Positions 35,601 through 46,800 of a stretch of DNA of 64,000 nt are shown here, piece after piece. Position numbers and translations under genes: made by a program. The notes below the pieces were generated by a model. The model worked only from the letters and a program-made list of their open reading frames with translations, did not search any database and had not been told where the DNA came from. Source of the DNA: Blasia pusilla (Eukaryota; Marchantiophyta; Marchantiopsida; Blasiales). The stretch covers positions 61,938,001 through 62,002,000 of the forward strand of contig CM114271.1 in the NCBI GenBank assembly GCA_050084515.1. The letters run 5' to 3'. Every line of letters begins with the position of its first letter. Within the stretch, counting starts at the first letter, position 1.

Positions 35601-37102
35601 AGAAAAAATGATCCTCAAGCTTGCACTGTGATTCCACGCCCACAGTGTGTGCCCGAGTAGGTGCGCGGAGACAACACCTCACAACCGCCTCTTCAACCCT
35701 CCAACACCTGACCACAAATGCACAACATTGTGAGATCTTTGAAACCTCCACAGCGCACCACTCCCCACACCAAGCACTCTCAAGCGAAAACCCTCAGTGC
35801 ACCAATTCATCACTCAGCTTGGAGATAAACCCTTGAGTCATCCTCCGCAACGCTACATTGTCCATTCAACAAAACCCCAGCACAACCATCAATCCTCACA
35901 GAGCACAAATCCTCCCACCATCACCTTCACCTTCTCGCCATCCAAACTCTTCCCACACCCTCCAGCTTCCCTCCTCACACACAACATCCCCAATTTCCGT
36001 CCACAACTACTCACCGGCTAGTCAAATCGCGCCAATTCGTCGCTGCTCCACAACAGGATCCCACACCATCAGACAGAATCAATTCATCAACGTTTCGCAC
36101 AATCCTCTTGCAGGCCTTGCAAACGATACCCGCACTTCCATGTACCCTAATCCGCACAGCCTCCCTATCCCCTGCTTCACGGCTGATTATTCAGTCCTGA
36201 TATTATTCAATCCTATTTTCGCTGCTCTTGCGCGGCGAAATTGCGCCGATGGTCAGCGCTGCCAAAATGACCCGATTTGGCCCCCACTGCAGGTGCGGTT
36301 GAAGCTTCAATCACAGCGCTGCGTAGGAGTCTTTCTTTCTTCATTTTCTTCTCTTGCGTGCGATGCACGACGGATTCGTGGAGTTTTCTCCCCAATATTT
36401 TTCGGAGAATATTCGGACTTTAACATATTATTAAACTGCTATTTAAATTGAATCTATCTTTTGTTTGTTTGTACTTAAAGGCTTAGGCCTTTTTAATGTT
36501 TGAATCTGCTGACAGGTAGAATGAGGTTTTAAACGTGTACTATGATTGGTCTGTTCATAATTATGTATTTAGAATTTACCGTTTTATCACATGTTTAATT
36601 CTACTAATTTGATTCAAATGAACATATCAAATTTTATGGGAATCCTCTCTATTTAGAAAGGGGAGGAGAGAAAATGATATCATATCATACTACTATTTGC
36701 AGTACCTCAAGTTGGGAGGTTCTCAATATGACTTCAGGTCTCTTGAGTTTCTCTCTACTCTTACCCTATAATTTGCTAAATATAGAATGGGAAAGAAGTT
36801 TTATTTGTAAAATAAATTTTATTTTGTAAATGTAAATTAGATCAAAATGAGTGATTTTCTTTTCTTAATTGAGAGATCGGGGTTGGAAAACTAGTATGCG
36901 GCCATCTGTCTACAATGTAGTTAGACCGTTAGGGAGTGTATTTATGTTTAACTTTAGAGAAGAACTCTTAAAAAAGAATACTTGAAATGGTCCAGATTAA
37001 GAGGGGGAGGAGGTAGATTGACAATGATTTTGTTATTGACAGATTTAAGCAATAGTTATGTGAGTCCATTTCTGATATTGTTTGGAGTACTTAGTGGAAG
37101 CT
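35601..37102. other. 5' flank of the aminopeptidase gene, then AT-rich intergenic DNA
   Basis: 35601-36400 is the promoter side of the aminopeptidase gene (read on -). A 197-codon frame on + (35858-36451) is Ser/Pro/His-rich, starts inside the likely promoter and resembles no family; I treat it as chance. 36480-37102 is AT-rich with nothing recognised. Confidence 0.4.
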
Positions 37103-37782
37103 TGCACTACACTCGGCTGTTGTCCCCCATCAATCCGCACCAGCAAAATCTGAGAAAAACAAACAGCGCTTCCGCCCACGGCCTTCCGAACATAAAAAAT
37201 GACACACAACGTCACACACACGTCTCGGGGCTCCGACCAAGGCAACTCGCTTGCCTGCCTACCGCAAACAACTTAATTCCCACCCCCTGACATCTTTCTC
37301 ATGTAAAAATAAAGAGTAGTAAAAACGACACACCCGGCCTAAAACTCCACTCCTCAATCTACATCGGCATATCGAGTCTCGTCCACCCTGTGCTATCAAG
37401 GAATCCGGACGCTAGCACCCTAGTCCTAGCTCACACACAATCAAGGGAGGTGCTCCAACGGCCCAACATGAGAAAGATGGCTTAGGAAAGCCATCTTCCT
37501 CTCTTATACAGGTTGGGAAGAGCCAAAAGGCTCTTCTCCTAAAAATAGCCCTTCCCTTGGTAACCTGTGTGCACAGGTTACCAGGGGCAGGTGACCTGGT
37601 CAACAAGTCACCCGGCTGTAAAAGACCTCAACATGAAAGTCGTCAGAAACGACGTTCCTGACACAATGGACCTATCCTCAACCTCATCCGACACTGTGGG
37701 ACAAAGTTACACTCAAGATAGTCTGTTGGCTACTACGCCCTATCCACGATGATCTCGGCCTATCGGCTACTCAGATGTGACA
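37103..37782 (-). repeat. Isolated LTR of the gypsy A type (680 bp)
   Basis: Aligns from end to end with the LTR at 17320-17997: on the - strand it starts TGTCACATCTGAG and ends GTAGTGCA. No gag, pol or second LTR is adjacent, so it is a solo LTR or a broken end. Flanking pentamers (AAGCT left, ACTCC right) do not match, so the target duplication is absent or altered. Internal inverted repeats, on + coordinates: 37474-37483 with 37488-37497, 37517-37524 with 37529-37536, and 37559-37569 with 37572-37582. Confidence 0.8.
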
Positions 37783-39387
37783 ACTCCGACAATGCAGCGG
37801 AGCAATAACTTGGAAGCTCAATCAGGATGTGGTGGAGCACTTCAAATTTCTCCTACTCATCTTGCTATAGAGACGGAGTTCCCGCTCTATGATCATCAGC
37901 AAGAGTATAGAGAAAGATTGTGGTCTCAACCAGACATTGGGTGTGATCGCGAAGAAAACATTCAACTTACAGTAAACATAGAGCTAGTAGTACCAAGAAG
38001 AGAGAACAACCAATCTAAAGCTATGTACAACACACGATAAGTCACAAGGAATAGAGAGGAGAGAGAAATCCAAAGCTGTCATTGGAAACAATTCAGATAT
38101 GCGGGATGCATATGTCAAAGGAAGAGATAAGATTACCTTATTGTAGGGTGTATGAAAGTTGGAAGAGTCTCAAAACGGACTAGTAGATAGAAGAAGAGCA
38201 ACAAAGGATGGCGAAAGGAAGGTCTAAATCGAGAGTGGCTGATGCAGGCTACACAAATCTTGGATATCTTTCGACCGTCAAGGAAAAAATGGGAGAATAA
38301 AACCAAGTATGCAAACGACGAGCTATCCTGGTGTATAAGGAACGAGCATGTATCGTGGCAAAGCAGCAATGACAACAACAATGAAGCAACAACGAACAAG
38401 TAGTGAGAGCTTGATGGAGCACGGACAAAGGAGAGTGCACATAGGAGTACCATGAGCATAAATGAAACAATGAAACACGAGGAACAGCCAAAGCAGGAAC
38501 AAAGAAAGAGCACCAACAAGGATGAGAAAATGGTATGAAAGAATCTCATAACGTAATTGGAGTGTGAAGTAGAGATAGAAACGGAATGTGATATGAGCAA
38601 CATCTTACAGGGGCCATCTATACAAGTCTGATTTGAAAATGTTCACCATGGCGAAGAGAAAACAATGATAGCCAACAGATATGAGGTCCCATGTGAGGCA
38701 TTCATAGAAAATCGACACTGTAAGCAGAGAGAAACACCAAAAAGTAATTATATGTTTGACAAGAATTGAGAGCAACATGAGAGGTGCCTAAAATAACAAC
38801 TTGCACGTAGGAGACCGAGAAAATTGAGGATGACATCAAATTTTTGAAGGTCGAGTGAGCTTCTCCAAGATGGCGGTAGTACTACAAGTGTGTGGCGTGA
38901 ATGTGTGAGTGTGTGATGTGAATGGGGAAGTAGATTAAATCTCAGACAATGCACTGGGCAGCGCAATGGATTGTTCTAGCCACATGTGATTGCACAGTCC
39001 TAAACCGAACACTTCGAAATGTAGGACACTTGGAAATGCTTACAGAGCTGCACAAAAAAAAAGGTTGAAAGCTTAATTTTCCCCTAAATTAATAATGAGA
39101 AGCTAGGATTTTTTCAAAGCAAAGTCACGGTTTCATTATTATTATTATTATTATTATTTAATAATAATGATAATAATGAAACTCTCTTAAGGATATTGTT
39201 ATTATCTAATAATAACATTCTCTGTAAGTTGGTGATCCAAGCTAGAGCGCAACATAAAATCCCTAAAGGTGATGAATGAATGGTATGCCAACTCATAACC
39301 CAAAACATGCCAAACACAAGATATGATTAGCTCATATTCCCAATCACGAGTGGATAGGAAGGAAGAGTGTTCCCCTTTGTATATACT
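37783..39387. other. Intergenic sequence with an (ATT)n palindromic microsatellite
   Basis: No recognised gene. A short frame on + (37777-38040) begins inside the LTR end and shows no family resemblance. An (ATT)n run followed by its inverted (AAT)n counterpart lies at about 39131-39180 and would fold back on itself. Confidence 0.4.
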
Positions 39388-39595
39388 AGCTGGTGCCTGT
39401 GCGATGCACGGGTGAAACCGGCCCGTCCCCCTTAACTATTAGATCCTTAACTATTAGATCCTTAACTATTAGCTCCTCTGTTAGCTCCTGTTAAACCCGC
39501 CACATGTCAACACGGGAAGGGCCTAAAATGCATACGTGTCATGCGGAGGAAGCCCTTGGCTAGGACCCCAGACTCTTTTAATAGCATAGATTAAT
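39388..39595. mobile_element. Short Helitron-like or other non-autonomous element fragment
   Basis: Starts near TATACTAGCTGGTGCCTGTGC with GATGCACGGG (a GTGC/GCAC-type element seen near many plant Helitron 5' ends) and ends near TTTAATAGCATAGATTAAT followed by CTAG. Inside, a 15-bp unit CTTAACTATTAGATC is repeated three times (39431-39475; last copy with one change). The class call is tentative: no Rep/helicase sequence or paired copy is present. Confidence 0.35.
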
Positions 39596-41000
39596 TCTAG
39601 CTAGATTCTTTTGGGTATCCCTAGTAGGGTTTAGTCCATCCTTTGCGTAGCTAGTCGTAGCCCTCACCCTAAATATGGGTCATAACTCCCAACTCTCTAT
39701 GGGACTTCATGGAACTCATGATGAACTTAATATGAGTTTTATAACTCATGAAGCCCATCTCGACTCTCCCAACTCTTGATGAACCATCACCTCCACGTTT
39801 TGTGTATTCCATGTCCAATGGATAGTCTCTCCTTTGTTGATCCTCCCCAAGACTAGTTCCAAGGTACGTTTCATACCCAACTTGACTATCCACCTTTCCT
39901 AACCAATCACCACGGGCTCAAATCTTGATTATGTGCTGACACCCTCTTCAAAACACATCCCAAGACTCTTGCATTTTTTTGGAGCTAATCTTTCCCATGT
40001 AACTTGTTGATTGCTCATTGGTCAAGATTGTCTTTAGAGAGCCTCTCTAGACCCTTCCTTCCCTAATCTTGTCATTAGTTTAGTCTAGGTTCCACCTTGG
40101 TACTAACTCCAAGGTTTCCCCATTTTTTTATCCACAAACATGATTTGCTTTTCGAGCCCTCGGTGGTGTGTGCACTTTGGACCAAGTCAATAACTTAAAG
40201 CTATTCCTTAGTAATTATTTGACAATCAACCACGAAGAAGAAACCATTGTGGATTCGCACAAATTTTTTTCATTGAACAATAATAAATGGAAGCTAAGCA
40301 ACAAAAAAGAGAATCAATCCTTTTTCTAAGGGTTATGACTTCTCGCCATAACCCAAAACTATGGAGTCTCATAGCATACCTTAAAGTGGCCCTTGTAGGA
40401 TGGATTCTTGAGAGGTTACCACAATGGCATGTTATCACATGTTAAGATCCTTTTTCTACTCATAATTAAAATGCTATTACTAGAGTATTTTTAACACAAT
40501 AATTTTCAAAAATTTCTTTGACACATGGCAAAAGGATAACGAGAAATTTTTTTTTTAAGACCAACAACAGGAATTTATTAAATCTTCAATTGAAAAATAT
40601 GATCATCGATCAGGTGCATCAACATAACTACACTCAAACATGGAGAAATCTAAATTATTATTATGCACAATAAGACAAGATAGTAACAAGTTTATAATTT
40701 TTCTTGGCTCACCTTTAATTCACATTTGATATTTTTGAGGAAAAATGAATTTAAATGGAAGATGGAAATGATTTCATTAATATAAATGAACTAATATTTA
40801 ATTAGTGGATTTTATCTAGATGAGAAAAGTGGGAATATTTAGAGGAGTGATGTGTTATGATTGTTCAAGATTTTAAAAAGTGAAAGTTATATTTAAATTT
40901 TGAAATAATAAATATTGTTAAATTACTCAAGAAAATATTTTTGTGCACTAGCATGTGAGCTAGTTCTTTTCTAAGTAACCGTGATTAAATCCCAACCCTA
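39596..41000. other. Intergenic sequence, nothing recognised
   Basis: AT-rich sequence with no coding frame, RNA gene or clear repeat that I can support. Mononucleotide T/A runs occur near 40550. Confidence 0.4.
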
Positions 41001-43881
41001 ATCTGATATGCGCGGACCCATGCCACTAGAAACTCCGTCGCCCGATGACTTGGTCTTCGGAGTAACTACGTCCCCAAAACTGAAAACACTCGACAGTACT
41101 GCGCAGTCCGTCGTGTGGAAGGACAGTTTCCTGTGGCTGCGGGAGTCCCTGCGATTCTCCACATTTCTCTCTTGCGCTGTCTCGTTCGTTCGTTCGCTCT
41201 CTGCTCTGTCTGCTGGCGCACTTCCCAGCTTGCGTCGGCCAATCGCATCGGGGACATTCTCCTGACTTGCATTTCAATTATTACGCCGCTCGGAATCACG
41301 ATTTCTTTCTGTATGCGGAATTGTGTTTGCAGCCTGTCTTCACTTCGGCAAGCTGGTGGCGCAGCGAATTGCAACAAAAGCATCGTGCGTGGTCGTTTTC
41401 GTTTTTCTGCTCGGAATTTTGTGAGCTTGTCTGCGCTCGGTCGTGTGGGGGGAGCGAGTTGGAACTTGGAACCAAACATCGTGCGGACTTGGATGTTAAG
41501 CTCTGCACCACTCGGAATCACGGCTTCTTGTCGCTGTTTCCTCCTACCTCCGTTCACATCAGTCTCTCTGCACTCTTCCTTCCATATCAATCAAACCCTG
41601 CAGCGCTCGGAATCTCGGATTCATGTCACTGTGCTTTCCTTATCTCCTCCGTTCACATCAGTCGTTGTGCACTCCGTTCACATGGAGTCTTGTTCCCTCT
41701 TTTCCCTCAGGACGATGAGTCTATCACCTCATGAGATTAATGGTGGCAAGAATCGGTGATTTCTCGAGTCCGCATGGACTCTCTTTGCCCTGTCCAGAGA
41801 TGGACCTGCACATTTGATGTGAGGGGTGCACTATGCTGGATCTGATCAAAGACTTGTGATGAATTTCGAACCTATCTGAGATAACTGGAAGCCTACCTGC
41901 TGAAGGAAGGTGAATATTAAAAGGGTCTGGCAAATGTCTCATCGACTAACCTTCAATTTTGGCTGTGGTCGAAAGCCTGTGCTTCTTTGATTGGAGTGTG
42001 GTTAGCTTAGTTCGTAGCTACGTACTTGGAAAAAGCGTTGGGAAGACAGGTCCGTGACTTGAAAGCCATCTGGTTTCATTAACTGCGTTGTCGGCCTGCA
42101 ATGTCCTAGATCTCCGTCTAAATGTCCCTTGGAGTTTCAGGATCCCTTGCATTTGGTGCCCTTCCCCGTTTCCTACAATCCACGAAGCTGGACATCGCGA
42201 ACTTTGAGAGCCGATCGTTATGGAAAATAAAATGCCAAAGCCATAACCCTTGGAATTGTCCGAAGGTTATTGAGCAAGAAGAGTGTGCCTGCACCGGTAA
42301 TGCATAGCTAATACAAAGTGAAATGCTTACTGAAGAGTGTTTATGACTAAATGCAAGCTATGGAGATCTCATCCCTAGCGGCTGACAAGTGCAACTCTGC
42401 CTCGCTAGTCTGTTTGGTATCTTCTCAAGGGACGTCTGTAAACTTCGCACACAACTAGGATCTCAACACCCCCAATACTCCAAATCTGGCTCATGAGTGA
42501 CGGGAGTTGCCGTATCTCCACTGTTGATATGGCAAGTCGGTGATTCTCAAGAGCGGCAGCACATATGGTTCGGCGTCTCGGGGTGAATCATACTACCAGG
42601 TTTATGCGACTGGGCTATTACAACTAAGCGGGAAGGTATTACTGTGTTGCAGCACATCTGAAATGTGCCATACAATCCCTTCCCTGGTCGCAGGTGCTCA
42701 TCATGGGACGCATTCCAGAAATTTCGCTGACACTCCATAGTCCGCCGGATCCCAAAAGCCCGAGGTATGCAATTAAAAAAGAGAGAGTCCAGTATTATTA
42801 CAACCTAGCATAGAATTCGGGGCCTCTGCCGTAGAATACCTCACTCAGAAACATAGGAGGATTTTACCGGTAGTATCAATTTACTCCATGGATCACCCCC
42901 ATGCAAGGAACATGAGCACAAGCTTAAAATGTGCAGCACGACTTAAGAGCAAAGTCCCATTCGGAGTCAGGACTCGAAATAACTACCGAAGCAGATGATA
43001 ATGACACTGAAAACGGCCATCATGACAATCTTCGTAACCGGGCAATAGATCCTGGCTGATGCATTTCATCACCACAGCCTTCACTAGACGAAGACTTAAT
43101 CTGAGTTACTACATTTCGCTGACGTTGGCCATATTTCCACTTTCATGCAGTGGCTCAGGACGATGGTGGGATTTGATACGAAGTAACTCGTGGTTCGCTT
43201 GTCAGTGATCTCTACTCTTAATCTGGAGCCGAGCAAGCAAGCAAGTAAAATGGGCAGAATTGCTGTCAATGACAAGCCTCGGCACCCCAGTCCCTGTTCT
43301 CCACCACCTGGGCCTCCAGTCTTTTTGGATGCTAAGGACAGGGTCAGCTTCCAAATCACCGGATTTCTGATTATAATAACACACTGCAATAGTGAAGCGA
43401 AACCTTTAATTTTTCTATCAACTTCACATGGTTTTCTATGTCTCCACTGTATCAATACTGGAAACATCAGTGCTAGAAGCTCTGATCTCAAGTGGTGTTG
43501 GCGTCTACAGAAAAAAGCTGTCATTTGTGAACTTCTCATCGTTTTCTCTGCCTAATCGTATCACGACTGGAATACTAAAATCAATGCTAGGAAGGTTAGA
43601 TGCCTATGTGCTGTGCAAGTTACCGTGAGGACTCTTGACCGTTTCAGGTTGTACCTTTAGTATGTTCAGAACTGGCAACTTTATTGGTTGGCGTTGGTCA
43701 ATGCTAGGAAGGGTAGATCTCCAGTGGCTATGTTCTGTGGACGTTACCGTGAGGACTCTGGACTGTTTCAGGTTGTACCTTTTGTATGTTCTGAACAGGC
43801 GAATACGCTTGGCAGTGGTCATGAACTCTGGGGAATGCTGACAAATAAGAAGCAGTGAATTGCGTCTGGTTTTTGGTGCAG
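41001..43881 (+). other. Upstream region of the unrecognised gene, with degenerate and exact-type repeats
   Basis: A degenerate repeat at about 41280-41700 reiterates CTCGGAATC-type and CCTCCGTTCACATCAGTC-type phrases (the latter near 41540 and 41648). A 214-codon frame across it (41115-41759) is an effect of the repeat and is not called. A 117-bp direct duplication covers 43582-43698 and 43699-43805, with about 15% differences. Upstream exons or 5' UTR of the gene starting (as seen) at 43882 probably lie here, but none could be assigned. Confidence 0.45.
43582..43805. repeat. 117-bp imperfect tandem duplication
   Basis: Both copies contain CAATGCTAGGAAGG, then TTACCGTGAGGACTCT and GTTTCAGGTTGTACCTTT followed by GTATGTTC. 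The first copy starts at 43582 and the second at 43699. It lies about 80 bp before the first recognised exon of the gene at 43882. Confidence 0.75.
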
Positions 43882-46800
43882 GATTTGCCATACGATGGAC
43901 AATTTAAGCAGCAGGTCCTTGGAGCCGCCTCTTCATATTTTGAGCATCCTCTCGGTCTCAGAGAGGAAGGGGCGCTCCTTCTGGCAGTTCTTACTGGTGT
44001 GCAAGGCAGTCCTTTGCAAAAGCTCCTGCCAGGAACCCCGGGCTGGGACTTGTTGCATGGCAGGGGTCGGGAGGCCATTTCCGACACACCACGCAATCTG
44101 AAAGGCAATAAGAAGAGCCTGAAGCTGGATCTGAACATAGATGGAGTTGCTAGCATGAGCAAAAAGAGCCACTGGTTTCGTCGGCGCAGTCGAAGAGTTC
44201 CACACATGGATGAAGCAGTTGGCACTGAAGATCTAGCCGAGTTAACTGGGGCTGGAAAGGCAGATGCTGATGGAAACTGGTTATTCGAAAGTGCTGAGGA
44301 TGAAGAACGCTACAGACTCGCCCAGGATCTTGATGCGAAAGCAGGCACAGGAAGAGAATTAAGTCTTCACGAATACATTGGGCTTGTAAAAAAATCCATG
44401 GGTAGGATTGGAGTGCGTACCCAGATGCTGCAGGATCTCTCCCTTGGAGAAGACATTGGTCTAGGTGTCACAGATTTGCCCGCTGCTCCTCCTCCTCCTC
44501 CTCCCCCAAATCCAAGGGATCCTGAAGCTAAAACAACTGGTAACAAGGAAGCAGCATACACGGGTGCCATGTGTGCCACCAGCCTTGTTGTGAAGAAGGC
44601 ACGGCGCCTGGTGCGTTGTTCACTGCTGGGGCTGAAGGAAATGTCTCGATGCTTGTCTCTATCAAGACATATGTGAGATAGATCTTTCATTTCTCTGTCC
44701 AGCATCCTCGTTCACTTCAATTCTGCAAGGATCGCTGTCTCATGGTGAATTTGATCTCAAATTCTGCATTTAGGTGTTCTCCTTGTACACAAATGGCACA
44801 AAGATTCAAGGGCTTGTTTACTACTGGTCTCCATGTCATTTTTTGGGCTCGTGGTGGTAAGTGAGAGTAATGATAATCCAGGGATAATGTGATCAATCAT
44901 GGTAGCATTCAGCATGGAGTGTAGCTTCCGGAGTGCACACAGTCCAGTTCTTTCTGATTCTCACGTATCTCGGAACGCTACGATAGGCACTACTTAATGG
45001 GCATCGTCTCTCACCCTCATGCTATCTTAGATCGCAGGACCTAGAGGCTTGTTTTGTTTCCATGTATGGACAGAATTGCTGCCATAATAAACTTGAAACT
45101 GGGCAAATGAGGCATTAACTAGTTTGTGCTTGCGTCTGTGCCTTAGGCTGGGCTGATGCACATAGAACAGCAGACGATCGATTTGCGCGAGATATATGAT
45201 TGGCTTCAGCATCTTGGTGTGTACACACCCCACTTGGTAACTGAGTCCCTATGCTGCTTCTTGAAAGATAGAGTGGCAGAATTACTTAGAGTGTGTATTC
45301 AGAAGTCAGTCCCAGATCTAGAGGCTCTTGCTAAACGGCTAAATGATGCGGTTGAGATCCATTCTCTTTCGGTCAACACAATAAGCGGAGTGATATTTAG
45401 ACAGAGCACGGAGATTTCTGGATCAAGACAGCTAAAAAAAGATAGCACTCGCAAATTTCTGAAGTTTCCTTCCGTTTCCCAGCCACTTTCGTGATTGTGT
45501 ACTGTGATGGGAGGAGAAGCTGAACTCTAGACTGGAAAAATGTGTGACAAATATAGGCCTGCACTCCCATTAGAAACCTAGTACATTAGAAAGATAACAC
45601 TCTGCCCTGGTAACAGAAATCATGTTCATAGATGTATTGTGATTAATCCAGCAAATCTGGGAGATAGGAGAGATGATTCAGTAGCAGGAGAAGGCTCCCC
45701 TGGAGTGGACAGTAAGGGTGGACAAGAAGCGAAGTCAGGTGACTGGAGGCTTCCTTCCTCTCCAGCGATGGCTCTCCTCTATGCTCAGGAGGACTTACGC
45801 CAGCGTTTGGCACATCTGTATCAAGAAAAGGTGTCTATGAAGACTTTTTTCAGAAGTTGTTTTTCGGACATTATGAAAATCCATGCACTCTTGGTGGCAT
45901 GGAAGCATTACACTATTCCCTTAAACAGAAGAAAAGAGTAGACTTGTTCAAGAAACATAGCATTTTGGCTCCCTTTCAGCAAGGGTCTAATACATCAGAT
46001 TAACAATATGGAGGAGTTATAACTACCCAAGTAAGAAAATTTGAGAACTAAGGGACGTGAGTTTTAACGTTACTGGTTCAACGACATCAATTGACTTTCA
46101 GCCCTGGATGATCGGATGCTTCCTCTAAAAAATGCGTTCAATTGTATTACAACTAATGGCAGAACACCTTGGAGAATCGTAGGGAGCAACTGCAAGCGGC
46201 CAAGAGACTTGTTGGCAAAGTGGGTGATGCAGAGGTAGGCTGAAAGTGTTTTGACAATCCCTTTTCTTCTGGGCTTCTTACAACGATTGCTGTTTTAGCA
46301 CCTAAAGAACATAGCTGTTGTGGTAGCGGTTGTCTTGCCCTCTGATAAGTAGACACACTGTATAAGGAGCTTAATGATGGAATTCAAAACAGATATGTAG
46401 GGGTGCAACCTGTTCTAAACATTGTCAGAGATGTTCAACAAATGCCTTCATTGCAAAGAGTCGGGTTCAGAAATGTGTACAGCAGACGGTATTTGACTTT
46501 GCTCAGTAGTCATCCGGAGTCAGAGTGCATTTTATACGTCAAATTCATACGGCAAGGTGGTCCTACCTGTCGACTCTGCCAAGATGGAGGTCAGGCTCGA
46601 TTCAAAGGCTGAATAAGTATCCCACAAATTTGAAAGAAATCACCCTCTAATCCTGCTTATTCTCTTGCAGGAAGCAAAACTTCAAAACTACATTCATGGT
46701 TTACAAGCTCTGGTCAGTATCTTCATCCGAAATGAAGCAAGAACAGGTGTTTTAGGATATGAAGTTTCAAGCTATATTGGTCTATCGTAAGTATGGCTCG

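Noticed and set aside
35858-36451. 197-codon + strand frame at the promoter of the aminopeptidase gene
   Set aside because: Ser/Pro/His-rich with no recognised domain, and it overlaps the expected promoter of a conserved gene on the opposite strand.
39114-39200. Hairpin around the (ATT)n/(AAT)n run as a functional structure
   Set aside because: Simple-sequence composition alone gives the pairing; no conserved flank supports a function.
41115-41759. 214-codon + strand frame upstream of the unrecognised gene
   Set aside because: It is built from degenerate repeats and has biased composition, with overlapping long frames on both strands, so it is best explained as repeat-driven chance.
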